64,000 nucleotides of DNA from Hyphomicrobiales bacterium (GTDB lineage: Bacteria > Pseudomonadota > Alphaproteobacteria > Rhizobiales > Phreatobacteraceae). Both the position numbers and the translations under genes were made by a program. The notes beneath the pieces are model-generated. The model saw only the letters and a list, made by a program, of their open reading frames with translations, was not told the origin of the DNA and made no database searches. How positions within the stretch are numbered: the first letter of the stretch is position 1; every line of letters starts with the position of its first letter. Below are positions 7,705 to 17,877 of the stretch, in pieces. The DNA lies in the NCBI GenBank assembly GCA_017304475.1, contig JAFKKV010000014.1, forward strand, positions 62,001 to 126,000, given 5' to 3'.

Positions 7705-8106
7705 ATGCGCAACCTGATCGCCCTTGCCGCTTTTGCCGTTGTGGCCGCCGCGCCCCAGCTCGCCTCCGCCCAGGATGCGGCTGCCGGCCAGCGCGTCTTC
7801 GCCCAGTGCCGCGCCTGCCACCAGATCGGACCGACCGCGCGCAACGGTGTCGGGCCGGAGCTGAACGGCCTGATCGGCCGCACCGCCGGCACCGCCCCGG
7901 GCTATAATTATTCGGATGCCTATAAGCGCCCGGAAGTGGCCTCCAAGGTCTGGAGCGAAGAGAACTTCACCACCTATATCCGCGACCCGCGCGGCGTCAC
8001 GCCGGGCACCCGCATGGTCTTCGCCGGCTTGCGCAACGACCAGCAGATCACCGATCTGATCGCTTATCTGAAGACCTTTGCCGCCGACGGCAAGCCGGCC
8101 CAGTAA
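7705..8106 (+). CDS. Class I c-type cytochrome (cytochrome c2-like), periplasmic
   Basis: This 133-residue electron carrier has a Sec signal peptide (residues 1-22, ending ASA) and one heme-binding CRACH motif (C35, C38, H39). A probable axial Met lies in the GTRMVFAGL segment near residue 104, followed by the terminal helix IAYLKTF. The size and the ELNGLIGRTAG loop fit mitochondrial-type c2 cytochromes that shuttle electrons in the periplasm. GAGGAA precedes the ATG at 7705. The gene stands alone, with operator-like repeats upstream and a strong terminator downstream. Confidence 0.92.
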   Translation: MRNLIALAAFAVVAAAPQLASAQDAAAGQRVFAQCRACHQIGPTARNGVGPELNGLIGRTAGTAPGYNYSDAYKRPEVASKVWSEENFTTYIRDPRGVTPGTRMVFAGLRNDQQITDLIAYLKTFAADGKPAQ

Positions 8107-8130
8107 GCGGCGAACCGAAGCCGGTCATGC

Positions 8131-8157
8131 AAACGGCGCCATCCGGCGCCGTTTCCT
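8131..8157. terminator. Bidirectional intrinsic terminator after the cytochrome c gene
   Basis: A perfect 10-bp stem AAACGGCGCC / GGCGCCGTTT with a 4-base loop lies 24 bases after the cytochrome stop codon, with A and T runs at its edges. It can also end the converging M20 peptidase transcript. Confidence 0.85.
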
Positions 8158-8211
8158 TATGCCTTGAGCACGGCCGGTCCGAGGCCCGGCCGGCGCGCCC
8201 GCTTCCCTCGC

Positions 8212-9606
8212 TCACCGGGCGAGCTTGGGGTGGCCGCCCTCGCCGAGATCCCAATAGAGCCCGGCCATCAGGCTGATCGCCTCGCGCACCAGCGCGGACG
8301 GCACGTGTTCGTTCGGCGCATGCTGCGAGCAGCCCGGATAGGAATGCGGCACCCAGATCGTCGGCATGCCGAGGATCTCGGCGAAGACGTCGTTGGGCAG
8401 CGAGCCGCCGGCATTGGGAATGACCGCCGGCTTCTTGCCCGTGGTCTCGGCGATCGAGGCCGCCGCCCATTGCACCCAGGGATGGTCGGGATCGGTGCGG
8501 GTCGCCTTGAACGCCGCGTCGCGGCCGCTCGACACCTCCACATCGGGAAAGCCGTGGCGGGCGAGATGCCGCCGGATCGCCGGCATGAAGCCTTCGGGAT
8601 TCGAGCCGACCACGGTGCGGATCTGGCAGGCCGCCTTGGCCGAAGGCGGCACGGCGTTCTGCGGATTGGCGATATCGCCGGAACCGAAGGCCAGCACCTC
8701 GAACGTGTTCCAGCCATAGACCTTCTCGGCCGGCGTGAAGCCCGCCTCGCCCCACCAGGGCTCGACCTGCGGTCCGCCGGGAATGCTCGCCGGCTCGATG
8801 TCGGCGAGCGCCCGCTTCACCGATGCCGGCAGTTCGTCGGGCAGCAGTTCGTGCACCAGCACCTGGCCGGTCGGCCCGATAATGGTCGAGATGGCATGGG
8901 CGAGCCGCACCGCCGGGTTCGACAGGAGCCCACCCCAATTGCCGGAATGGTGCCCGCCCTCGCGCGCATTGATGGTCAGGTCGATGCGATAGCCGCCCCG
9001 CGCGCCGAGGCAGAGCGTCGGCCGTTCGGCGGTCATGCGCGGCCCGTCCGAGCCGATCAAAAGGTCGGCCTTGAACAGGTCGCGATGCTCGCGGGCGAGA
9101 TCGTGCAGGCCAGCCGAGCCGACCTCCTCGCCCATCTCGATGAGGTAGCGCACGTTGAAGCCGAGCTTGCCGCGCGTCTCCAGGACGCAGCGCAGCGCCT
9201 CGATATTGATCGTGTGCTGACCCTTGTTGTCGACCACGCCGCGGCCGTACCAGCGCTCGCCCGTGTCATCCAGCGTCCAGGGGTCGCGGCCGTCCTTCCA
9301 CTGGCCCTCAAGGCCGCGAATGACGTCGCCATGGCCGTAGCCGAGCACGGTCACCAGGCTCGGATCCTCGATCCGCTCGGCGAGCAGGAAGGGCCCCTTG
9401 GCCTTGGGATGGGTCAGGATCGTGACGGTGAAGCCCAGCGCCTCGAGCGACAGCTGCATCTCGCCGGTCAGGTAGCGCGCCAGGTCCGCCGCCCGGTCGG
9501 GGTTCTGGCTTTCGGTGGGAATGGCGATACGGCGGGCGAAAATCGCCTTCAGGCGGCCGTCGTCAAAGGTTTTCTCGGCGGCGGATATGGCGGCGGCGCG
9601 GGTCAT
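8212..9606 (-). CDS. M20-family metallopeptidase / dipeptidase
   Basis: This 464-residue zinc amidohydrolase belongs to the M20/CNDP-like family (cytosolic dipeptidases, carboxypeptidases and related deacylases). The first zinc motif GYGHGDV, the bridging Asp in RGVVDNKGQH and the catalytic Glu pair in IEMGEEVGS are present, as are later ligands in LLIGSDGPR and near the C-terminus (PGCSQHAPNEHV). The middle lid domain (GHHSGNWGG) matches the dimerisation domain of the family. The start at 9606 (MTRAAA) is preferred to one at 9633, but neither has a strong Shine-Dalgarno. The gene is monocistronic and the substrate is not predictable. Confidence 0.88.
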   Translation of the reverse strand: MTRAAAISAAEKTFDDGRLKAIFARRIAIPTESQNPDRAADLARYLTGEMQLSLEALGFTVTILTHPKAKGPFLLAERIEDPSLVTVLGYGHGDVIRGLEGQWKDGRDPWTLDDTGERWYGRGVVDNKGQHTINIEALRCVLETRGKLGFNVRYLIEMGEEVGSAGLHDLAREHRDLFKADLLIGSDGPRMTAERPTLCLGARGGYRIDLTINAREGGHHSGNWGGLLSNPAVRLAHAISTIIGPTGQVLVHELLPDELPASVKRALADIEPASIPGGPQVEPWWGEAGFTPAEKVYGWNTFEVLAFGSGDIANPQNAVPPSAKAACQIRTVVGSNPEGFMPAIRRHLARHGFPDVEVSSGRDAAFKATRTDPDHPWVQWAAASIAETTGKKPAVIPNAGGSLPNDVFAEILGMPTIWVPHSYPGCSQHAPNEHVPSALVREAISLMAGLYWDLGEGGHPKLAR

Positions 9607-9768
9607 CGGACACTCGGTTGGAGCATGGGACAAAGGGAATGGGACGGTGCCGCCACGCTAGCCCAGCCCGGGCGCTTCGCCCAGGACATCAAGCGCATTC
9701 GAGACTGCATATTCCAGGGAACCTGCCGGCGCGCCGCGGGTTGATCCATGGCTTGAAGGAGGCCCGAC

Positions 9769-10011
9769 ATGGCTAGCAAGGATCATGAGGAACTGGCCCA
9801 GAAGCTGCGGGATCATATTGCCGCGGGGCGTTTTCCCGAGGATTCGCCCGCCTATTATCTCGCCAAGCAGGTCGCCGACGAAGGCAAGGAATCGCTGCAG
9901 AGCCACCAGCTCGGCGCCTGGGACACGCTGATCCAGCCGCTGCTGGATGCTCCGGCCAAAGAGATCCGCAAGATCGACGAGGAATTCGCCCGCGGCCAGG
10001 CCAAGCGCTGA
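9769..10011 (+). CDS. Small conserved-looking hypothetical protein (80 aa)
   Basis: This 80-residue, charged, mostly helical protein has no recognised domain, no signal peptide and no membrane segment. Its reality is supported by a strong GAAGGAGG Shine-Dalgarno before the ATG and by balanced acidic/basic composition unlike the Arg-rich shadow frames of this genome. It has two Lys/Glu-rich helices around a PEDSPAYYLAKQ turn. It converges with the MBL-fold gene, and a palindromic hairpin separates them. Confidence 0.75.
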   Translation: MASKDHEELAQKLRDHIAAGRFPEDSPAYYLAKQVADEGKESLQSHQLGAWDTLIQPLLDAPAKEIRKIDEEFARGQAKR

Positions 10012-10013
10012 AA

Positions 10014-10029
10014 GCCGCGTCGACGCGGC
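10014..10029. terminator. Palindromic hairpin between convergent genes
   Basis: GCCGCGTCGACGCGGC is a perfect 16-base palindrome that fills the 19-base gap between the convergent small hypothetical gene and the MBL-fold gene. It could fold as a 6-bp stem with a 4-base loop and act as a two-way transcript end, although no T run follows. Confidence 0.5.
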
Positions 10030-10030
10030 G

Positions 10031-11032
10031 TCACGGCCGGGTGGCCGGCAACCCATCGAACGGATCGATGCGGCTCCAGGCTTCCATCAGCCTGACATCG
10101 ACGCCGCTCGCCTCGCCGCGCGCCTTCAGGAAAGCCATGATCAGGTCGAAGCCACCGAGCAGGCGCGGCATGGGCTCCAGCGGCTGATCGAGCGGCAGGA
10201 AAAAATTGTCCCAATGTACCGGAATGACCCGGCGTGCGCCGGTCGCCGCGATCGTCTCGTCCCAATAGCGCTCCAGATCGTCCTCGCGCGGCCGGCCGAA
10301 CGTGCCGATCCCGAGAAAGGCCACATCGGCCCGCCGGCCGCGCAGCATGCCCGGCACGAAGCCGGCGCTGGCATTGACCAGCAGGCTGCGGTCGCCATGC
10401 TCGATCAGGAGGGCGTAGCTCGTGCCCTCGAGATAGGCATTGGCACGCGCCGGCGGGGTCAGGGGCGCGTCGATTTCACCGCCGGTGAACGGCGACGGCG
10501 CATGCCGCCCGGTGATGAAATGAACGCGGAACCGCCCGAAACTCAGGACTTCGCCATTGCCGACCACCTTGATCTGGCGCTCCGGCAGGCCCCAGCCGCG
10601 GCCGATATTGGCGGTCGAGGTCGAGCCGACCAGCAGCGCGCCGGTCAGCCGCGCCACCTCGGGTGAATCGAGCGCGTGATCGTAATGGGAATGGACGGGA
10701 ATGACCGCCGCGAGCGTCATGACGCCCGCCCGCTCCAGGCTCCTGGCGATGATCGCGCGGTCCGGCTCGACCTTGCCCAGAAACACCGCCCGTCCGCCGG
10801 GACGGGTGAAGAAGCCGTCGGTCATGATGGCCGTCTCGCCATCCTCGATCAGCAAGGTCGAGACGCCGAGGAAGGTGACGCGCAGCTCGGCCCGTGGCCC
10901 GGGCGCAGCGCGCTGGAACAGGCTGCTGACCTGCCGGAGATCCGGTAGATCATTCAGAACATAGACGAAGCCGCCGCCGGCGAGCAGCAGAACGACCAGG
11001 ACGGTGCCGGCCAACCAGCGCAGGATCCTCAA
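10031..11032 (-). CDS. Membrane-anchored MBL-fold metallohydrolase (UlaG/RomA-like)
   Basis: This 333-residue protein has one N-terminal membrane segment (residues 5-25) followed by a metallo-beta-lactamase-fold domain. The metal-binding signature HSHYDHALD is present near residue 115, with further ligands at FITGRHAPS and VIPVHWDNF. The overall layout resembles the RomA/UlaG/NAPE-PLD-like group of lipid or lactone hydrolases. The start is an unusual TTG at 11032, supported by a GGGAGAGG Shine-Dalgarno. It lies 33 bases after the last ABC ATPase gene on the same strand and may be the final gene of that transporter operon. The substrate is unknown. Confidence 0.82.
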   Translation of the reverse strand: MRILRWLAGTVLVVLLLAGGGFVYVLNDLPDLRQVSSLFQRAAPGPRAELRVTFLGVSTLLIEDGETAIMTDGFFTRPGGRAVFLGKVEPDRAIIARSLERAGVMTLAAVIPVHSHYDHALDSPEVARLTGALLVGSTSTANIGRGWGLPERQIKVVGNGEVLSFGRFRVHFITGRHAPSPFTGGEIDAPLTPPARANAYLEGTSYALLIEHGDRSLLVNASAGFVPGMLRGRRADVAFLGIGTFGRPREDDLERYWDETIAATGARRVIPVHWDNFFLPLDQPLEPMPRLLGGFDLIMAFLKARGEASGVDVRLMEAWSRIDPFDGLPATRP

Positions 11033-11065
11033 TCGACCTCTCCCCCGACATGGAGAGAGCCTAGC

Positions 11066-12039
11066 TCAGGCCGCGGCGGCCTGCGACTGCTCGGGATCGT
11101 GGCGATGGCAGGCGACCAGGCCGGTCGCGTCCTTGACCGAGCGCGGCGCAAGCGTCCGGCAGGTCGCGAAGGCGTCCGGGCAGCGCGGATTGAAGGCGCA
11201 GCCGGAGGGCGGGTTGAGCGGATCGGGAAAGACGAGGCCGAGACCGGTCTCCGGAATGCCGGCGCCGGGTTCCGGCGTCAGCACCGATTGCAGGAGGGCC
11301 TTGGTATAGGGATGGCGCGGCGCCTTGAAGAGGCTGGCGGTGTCGGTGAGCTCGACCACGCGGCCGAGATACATCACCGCGACCCGCGTCGCGATATGCT
11401 CGACCACGGCCAGGTTGTGCGAGATGAAGACATAGGTGAGGCCGAGGTCGCGCCTGAGATCCATCAGGAGATTGAGGATCTGCGATTGCACGGAGACGTC
11501 GAGCGCCGATGTCGGTTCGTCGCAGACCACCAGCTCCGGCTCCATCACCAGCGCGCGGGCGATCGCCACCCGCTGGCGCTGGCCGCCCGACAGCTGATTG
11601 GGGTAGCGGTCGGCGAAACGCTTGGGCAGGCCCACCTTGTCGAGAATGGCGAGCGCCTTGTCGCGCCGCGCCTCGGCATTGCCGAAGCCGTGCACGAGCA
11701 GCGGAAAGGCGACGATCGAGGCGATCGTCTTGCGCGGATTGAGCGAGGAATAGGGATCCTGGAACACCGGCTGGATGCGCCTGGCGACCGCCTTGCGGTC
11801 GAGGCCGCGCATGTCTGCGCCTTCGAGCGCGATCTCGCCGGTGGTCGCCGGCAAGAGGCCCAGCACCATCTTGGCGAGCGTCGACTTGCCGCAGCCGCTC
11901 TCGCCGACAATGCCGAGCACCTCGCCCTTCTCGACTGTCAGGTCGATGCCGTTGACCGCATGCAGCGTCTTCTTTTTGGAAAACAGGCCCTGGCTCACCT
12001 GGAAGGTGCGCGAGACGTTGGAAGTGGTCAGAAGCGTGC

Positions 12040-12043
<4 letters not shown>
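11066..12043 (-). CDS. Peptide/nickel ABC transporter ATP-binding protein (DppF/OppF type)
   Basis: This 325-residue ATPase energises the transporter from the cytoplasm. It has Walker A GESGCGKST, the Q-loop VFQDPYSSLNPR, the ABC signature LSGGQRQR, Walker B VVCDEPTSALD and the switch ISHNLAVVEH. The C-terminal oligopeptide-transporter extension carries the Cys-rich stretch GCAFNPRCPDAFATC, as in OppF/DppF, where such cysteines can hold an Fe-S cluster. The ATG at 12043 overlaps the stop of the upstream ATPase gene (ATGA). Confidence 0.94.
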
Positions 12044-13001
<958 letters not shown>

Positions 13002-13005
<4 letters not shown>

Positions 13006-13901
13006 GAGCGGCCCTCCGGCGCGGTCACGTCGCGCAGGCCGTCGCCCATCATGTTGATGGCGAGGACCAGCAGCGCCAGCGCGCTGCCCGGGATGGCGAT
13101 CAGCCAGAACGAGAAGAACATGAAATTCTTGGCCTCGGAAATCATCAGGCCCCAGGACGGCAGCGGCGGCTGCACGCCGAGCCCCAGGAACGACAGGGCG
13201 GCTTCGAGCAGGATGGCGCTGGCCGCTTCGACGGTCGCCACCACGATCAGCTGCGGCGCGACATTGGGCAGGATCTCGCCGAAGATGATGCGCGCCTTGG
13301 AGGCGCCGGCCGCTTCCGCCGCCGCGACATAGTCGAGCGAGCGGACCTGCTGGGTCGCCGAGCGCATGACCACGGCGAACCGGTCCCATTTGAGGAAGCC
13401 GAGCACGGCGATGACGATAAAGAGCGTGCCGCCGACCATCGACACCACGGCGAGCGCCACCAGCACCACCGGCAGGGCCAGGCGGGTGGTCACCAGGAAG
13501 GTGATGGCCATGTCGATGCGGCCGCCGAAATAGCCGGCCGACAGGCCGAGCGCGGTGCCGATGGTGCCCGAGATCAGCATCACGGCGAAGCCGATCAAGA
13601 GCGAGATCTGTGCCCCGTAGAGCAGGCGCGAGAGATAGTCGCGGCCGAGATTGTCGGTGCCGAGCGGATGCAGCCAGGTGCCGCGCTCGTACCAGAACGG
13701 CGGCACCAGGCGGTTCATCAGGTCCTGGGCATAGGGATCGTGCGGCGCCACCACCGGTGCGGTCAGCGCCATCAGCAGGATCACCAGGAACAGGCCGGAG
13801 CCGAACAGGAGACCCTTGTGGCCCTTGACCCGCCGCCACAGCCTGACCGCGGCCGAGGGCTCCTTGACGTCGAACACATTGACTTGGGTTGCGTCGGTCA
13901 T
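13002..13901 (-). CDS. Peptide/nickel ABC transporter permease (DppC type)
   Basis: This 299-residue inner-membrane permease has about six membrane segments and the N-terminal OppC/DppC region ending in LHPLGTDNLGRDYLSRLLYGA, a family hallmark. The ATPase-contact EAA loop appears as YVAAAEAAGASKARIIFGEILPN. The ATG at 13901 lies one base after the stop of the DppB-type gene. A longer reading from 13937 would overlap the upstream gene and is not needed. Confidence 0.94.
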
Positions 13902-13902
13902 G

Positions 13903-14820
13903 TCATGCCACCCTGATGCGCGGATCGAGCCAGGCATTGACCAGGTCGGCGGCGAGCGTCAGCCCGACATAACCGACCGACAACAGCATCAGCACCGCCT
14001 GGATCACCGGAAAGTCCTTCTGGCTGATCGCCTGATAGGCGAGATAGCCGAGCCCATCGAGGGCGAACACGGTTTCCACCACGATCGAGCCGCCGAGCAG
14101 GAAGCCCATCTGCACGGCGGTCAGCGCCACCACGGGGACCAGCGCATTGCGCAGCGCATGCTTGATCACGACCGTCGAGGCCGGCAGGCCCTTGGCGCGC
14201 GCGGTACGGACATAGTCGGAGGCGAGCACGTCGATCATGCCGGCGCGGATCAGCCGCATGAACGGCGGCGTGACGTAATAGCCGAGCGCGATCGTCGGCA
14301 TGACGAAGTTTTCCCAGCCGTCGGCGCCCGACACCGGCAACCAGCGCAGACCGATGGCGAAGACCATGATCAGGCACAGCGCGAAAAAGAAATTGGGCAG
14401 CGCCTGGCCGACCACGGCGATGGCGAGGCAGAGCCGGTCGATCCAGGAATTCTGCCAGATCGCCGCCATGACCCCGAGCGGGATCGAAACGACGAGCGCG
14501 AAACCGATCGACAAAAGGCCGAGAACGAGGGTCGTGCCGATCTTCTCGCTGATCAGGTTGACCACCGGCGACTTGTAATAGAGCGACTGGCCGAAATCGC
14601 CGGTGATCGTCCGGCCGAGCCATTCGAGATATTGCAGCAGCAAGGGCCGGTCGAGGCCATATTGCTGGCGGATCATCGCGATGTCCTCGGCGCGCGCGCC
14701 TTCGCCGGCAATGGCGATGGCGACATCGCCCGACAGGCGCAGCAGGAGGAAGGCGAGCGCCGAGACCGCGAACGCAACCAGCGCGGCGAGCCCCAATCGC
14801 TTCAGCGTATAGATCAACAT
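13903..14820 (-). CDS. Peptide/nickel ABC transporter permease (DppB type)
   Basis: This 305-residue permease has the typical DppB/OppB N-terminal segment (YTLKRLGLAALVAFAVSALA) and the conserved loop YGLDRPLLLQYLEWLG. The EAA loop reads YVRTARAKGLPASTVVIKHALRN. The start at 14820 (MLIYTLKR) matches the family; the open frame upstream of it shows no relation. It is separated from the binding-protein gene by 176 bases that contain a strong hairpin, so its expression is probably lower than that of the binding protein. Confidence 0.94.
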   Translation of the reverse strand: MLIYTLKRLGLAALVAFAVSALAFLLLRLSGDVAIAIAGEGARAEDIAMIRQQYGLDRPLLLQYLEWLGRTITGDFGQSLYYKSPVVNLISEKIGTTLVLGLLSIGFALVVSIPLGVMAAIWQNSWIDRLCLAIAVVGQALPNFFFALCLIMVFAIGLRWLPVSGADGWENFVMPTIALGYYVTPPFMRLIRAGMIDVLASDYVRTARAKGLPASTVVIKHALRNALVPVVALTAVQMGFLLGGSIVVETVFALDGLGYLAYQAISQKDFPVIQAVLMLLSVGYVGLTLAADLVNAWLDPRIRVA

Positions 14821-14887
14821 CGGTTCAGTCGTCCTGACGTCCCGAGCCGCGCGGGCCAAAGAGCTGGAAAAGAAGAGCTTGAAAAGC

Positions 14888-14920
14888 AGCACCTGGGGCG
14901 GTGGTCCCACCCCAGGTGCT
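14888..14920 (-). terminator. Intra-operon hairpin between binding-protein and permease genes
   Basis: A perfect 11-bp stem AGCACCTGGGG / CCCCAGGTGCT with an 11-base loop is followed on the minus strand by TTTTC. It probably stops part of the transcripts or protects the binding-protein message, giving more receptor than permease. Confidence 0.7.
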
Positions 14921-14996
14921 GTCCTGCCATGCCAGGCCCGTCATTGTCACGGGCGCAGAGACCCGGTCACCGCGCCAGGCGGCGACCCATTGCCGG

Positions 14997-16514
14997 TTAC
15001 TTCCAGCGCATTTCCCAGAACCGCGGCAGCTCGTCCGGATAGGGCGTGAACTCGAGGTCCTTGGTCGCGGCATAGAAGGTGACGAGCGAATAGAGCGGCA
15101 CCGAAAAAGCCTGTTCCGAAATGCGTGCGAGCGCATCGCGATAGGCGGCCTTGCGCTGCTCCGGATCGGTCACGGTGTCGCCGCGCGACAGAAGGGCGAT
15201 CAGTTCGGGATCGCGCGTCACGTCGTCGTCGACGCCCTTGTAGAAGACCGAGGTCGAGGCCGAGGTGTCGTTGACCGAGAACGAGCCCCAGGTCTGGTGC
15301 GCCAGGCCGACGCGGTTGGCCCGGTTCTGCTCGCGGAACGTCGCATATTGACCGAAGCGCAAGGTCGCGCGGATGCCGACGGCGCGCAGATAGCCGATCA
15401 TCGCCTCGGCCTGGTTGCGCTCGCGATAGGAGTGCAGCTCGAGATCGAAGCCATTGGGGAAGCCGGCCTCGGCGAGCAGCTGGCGCGCCTTGGCGGGATC
15501 ATAGGGATATTGCGTCGCCCGCGAATCGTCGCAGCCGAACTGCGTGCGGAAGCAGATCGCGTTCAGCACCTGCGAGCCCGGGCCGACGAGCTGGCTCGCC
15601 ATGGTCGAGCGATCGATGGCGTGATTGATCGCCCGGCGGACGCGGACGTCGCGCAGCGCCGGCGTCGGCGACTGCTCGGAGGTCGCCATCTGCAGGAAGG
15701 CGATGCGCATGGTCTCGCCCGAGACGATCTGCAGGGTCGGCATGGCGCGCATCTGCGCCGCCTGGTCGGGCGCGATGTTCATGATGAAATCGAGCCCGCC
15801 GGCCAGCATCTCGGCCACCTGGGTCTGGCGGTCGGGAATGAAGCGGATGACCACGGTCTCGATCGTCGGCTGCGGCTTCGGGCTGTCGCGGAAATAGTCG
15901 GGATTGCGCCGCAGGGTGATCTGCTTGCCGATCTGGTGGTCGGTGACCCGGTAGGGGCCGGTGCCGATCGGCTTCTCGTTCATGCCGCGCGGGCCGACCT
16001 GGGCATAATATTCGTTGGGATGGATGACGATCGGGCCGGCAAGATATTCGATCGCCGCCGGGAACGGCCGGCGGGTGACGATGCGGACCTTGAACTTGTC
16101 GATCTTCTCGACGCGCTGGATCCAGCTGACATTCTGCTGGGTGACCGATTTGTTGGCCGGGTCGGAGACGAAGTTCAGCGTGAACACCACGTCGTCGGCG
16201 TCGAATTCCTCGCCATTGTGGAACTTGACGCCCTGGCGCAGGTCGAGCTCCAGCGTGCGCTCGTCGATCCAGCGCCAGGCGGTGGCGAGCTGGCCGCGAT
16301 ATTCGTTGGTCTTGGGATCGCGATAGATCAGCGTGTCCCAGACCTGCTGCCCGAGGATCACGCCGATACGGACGCTGTTGTAATAGGGATCGACGTTTTC
16401 GGGCACCTGATCATAGCCGAACCGCACCGTATTGGCGCGCTTCTGCGCCTCCGCCGGCATGGCCAGCCCCATCAAAACGGCCGCGCCGAGCACCAGCCCC
16501 CAAAAACGCCTCAT
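14997..16514 (-). CDS. Peptide/nickel-type ABC transporter substrate-binding protein (SBP family 5)
   Basis: This 505-residue periplasmic receptor has a Sec signal peptide (residues 1-23, ending AEA) and the family 5 domain with NVDPYYNSVRIG, LRQGVKFHNGEEFDADDVVFT and ATAWRWIDERTLELDLRQGV. The segment GTGPYRVTDHQIGKQITLRRNPDYF is characteristic of DppA/NikA/OppA receptors. The start at 16514 has GAGGGTGA five bases before it; an ATG five codons upstream is possible. The ligand cannot be read from sequence; di/oligopeptides, opines and nickel chelates are all known for the family. Confidence 0.92.
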   Translation of the reverse strand: MRRFWGLVLGAAVLMGLAMPAEAQKRANTVRFGYDQVPENVDPYYNSVRIGVILGQQVWDTLIYRDPKTNEYRGQLATAWRWIDERTLELDLRQGVKFHNGEEFDADDVVFTLNFVSDPANKSVTQQNVSWIQRVEKIDKFKVRIVTRRPFPAAIEYLAGPIVIHPNEYYAQVGPRGMNEKPIGTGPYRVTDHQIGKQITLRRNPDYFRDSPKPQPTIETVVIRFIPDRQTQVAEMLAGGLDFIMNIAPDQAAQMRAMPTLQIVSGETMRIAFLQMATSEQSPTPALRDVRVRRAINHAIDRSTMASQLVGPGSQVLNAICFRTQFGCDDSRATQYPYDPAKARQLLAEAGFPNGFDLELHSYRERNQAEAMIGYLRAVGIRATLRFGQYATFREQNRANRVGLAHQTWGSFSVNDTSASTSVFYKGVDDDVTRDPELIALLSRGDTVTDPEQRKAAYRDALARISEQAFSVPLYSLVTFYAATKDLEFTPYPDELPRFWEMRWK

Positions 16515-16604
16515 CGTCACCCTCGTCATGTCTTACCCTGTAGTCAGGGATTATCCTGATCCTGGTGGTCCGCACAAAAAATTGTCAAGGCGACAACCTG
16601 TGCA

Positions 16605-17522
16605 TCAGACCTGCCGGAAGGCAATAAAACGGGCAGCGGCCCCGAGCGTGCCGGCCCGGGAGCCGAAAGGCGCGAGATGGCCTTCCGCCACCGCGACCAG
16701 GCGGGCGAGTTCGGCGCGCGCCCAGGCCGCGCCGTGCAGCGATACCAGCGTGCCTTTGCCGCGCGCGGCGTCCTTGCCGGTCGCCTTGCCGGCGCTCGAC
16801 GCGTCGCCCTCATGGTCGATCAGGTCGTCGGCGATCTGGAACGCGAGGCCAATGGTCGCACCATAGGCCTCGAGCGACGCCCGCTCGGTGCCCCGGGCGC
16901 CGCCGAGAACGGCACCGGCCACGCAGGCGAAACGGATCAGGGCGCCGGTCTTCATCGCCTGCAATTGGCGGATCTCGGCCTCGGCGAGCGCCAGCGGCGT
17001 GCCGCCGGCAAAGCGGCCCTCGGCTTCGAGATCGAGCATCTGCCCCCCCGCCATACCGCCGAGACCGGTGGCGCGGGCCAGCAGCAGGACCAGCTCGGCC
17101 CTGACCTGCGGATCGGCATGAACCGCGCCGTCGGCCATCACCTCGAAGGCCAGCGTCTGCAGAGCGTCGCCCGCCAGGATCGCAGTCGCCTCGTCATAGG
17201 CCCGGTGCACGGTCGGCTGGCCGCGGCGCAGGTCGTCGTCGTCCATGGCCGGCAGGTCGTCATGGACGAGCGAATAGCAATGGACGAGTTCGAGCGCAGC
17301 GCCGGCGCGCAGCGCCTGGGCCTCGGCGACGCCGAACAGGCCGGCGGCCTCGACCACCAGCAAGGGCCGCAGCCGCTTGCCGCCGCCGAGCACGCCGTGG
17401 CGCATGGCGCCGAGGAGCCGTGCGGGACGGGCGATCTCGCCGCTGCGCGCGGCGTCCGACAGGATATCGTGGAGGACCGCTTCGACCAGGGAAGCGACAT
17501 GGGTGAGGCGCGTCTCGAACAT
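16605..17522 (-). CDS. ispA: Short-chain polyprenyl (farnesyl-type) diphosphate synthase
   Basis: This 305-residue prenyltransferase condenses isopentenyl diphosphate with allylic diphosphates. The first Asp-rich motif is DDLPAMDDDDLRRG and the second is DDLIDHEGD, both intact; the GGKRLRPLL, HCYSLVHDD and GGMAGGQMLDLEAEG blocks are typical of IspA-type farnesyl/geranyl diphosphate synthases. The start at 17522 (MFETRL) is preferred over an in-frame ATG at 17564. The gene follows a 67-codon hypothetical gene on the same strand by 60 bases. Chain length cannot be set from sequence with certainty. Confidence 0.9.
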   Translation of the reverse strand: MFETRLTHVASLVEAVLHDILSDAARSGEIARPARLLGAMRHGVLGGGKRLRPLLVVEAAGLFGVAEAQALRAGAALELVHCYSLVHDDLPAMDDDDLRRGQPTVHRAYDEATAILAGDALQTLAFEVMADGAVHADPQVRAELVLLLARATGLGGMAGGQMLDLEAEGRFAGGTPLALAEAEIRQLQAMKTGALIRFACVAGAVLGGARGTERASLEAYGATIGLAFQIADDLIDHEGDASSAGKATGKDAARGKGTLVSLHGAAWARAELARLVAVAEGHLAPFGSRAGTLGAAARFIAFRQV

Positions 17523-17582
17523 GGCCGAGCCGTGGCCGAGGACGGCGCGCGCGTCAAGCCCCACGCGCCGCGCTGGATCGGG

Positions 17583-17786
17583 TCAGTTCAGCCGGTAGAG
17601 CACGCGGAACTGCGCCGGCGACGCATTGATCAGGGTCTGGCCGGAGACCGGCAGGATCGAGATGATCCGGTCGGCGGCGATGCCGCGATCCGACAGGGCG
17701 GCGTTCAGCGCCTCGACCCGGGCTTCGGTGATGAACTCGCTGACCACGTCGGAGCGGTTCGACTGGGCATGCTGGGCGACGGCCAT
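17583..17786 (-). CDS. Small hypothetical protein (67 aa)
   Basis: This 67-residue protein has no recognised domain, no signal peptide and no membrane segment. It begins MAVAQHAQSNRSDVVSEF and ends with a VLYRLN strand. An AAGGATC Shine-Dalgarno lies ahead of the ATG at 17786; the open frame extends further upstream without support. It lies between the catalase and prenyl synthase genes on the same strand and could belong to either transcript. Its acidic/basic balance differs from the Arg-rich shadow frames, which supports a real gene. Confidence 0.6.
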   Translation of the reverse strand: MAVAQHAQSNRSDVVSEFITEARVEALNAALSDRGIAADRIISILPVSGQTLINASPAQFRVLYRLN

Positions 17787-17828
17787 GGGATGATCCTTGT
17801 GAAGGGGGAAATGCGGCATGCGGAACCA

Positions 17829-17856
17829 GGCGGCGCCGGCCGAAGCCGGCGCCGCC
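17829..17856 (-). terminator. GC-rich hairpin after the catalase gene
   Basis: A perfect 12-bp stem built on CGGCGCCGGC with a CGAA loop lies 21 bases after the catalase stop codon on the minus strand. No T run follows, so it may act with Rho or as a message stabiliser. Confidence 0.5.
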
Positions 17857-17877
17857 GCGATCACGGGGTGGAGCGGC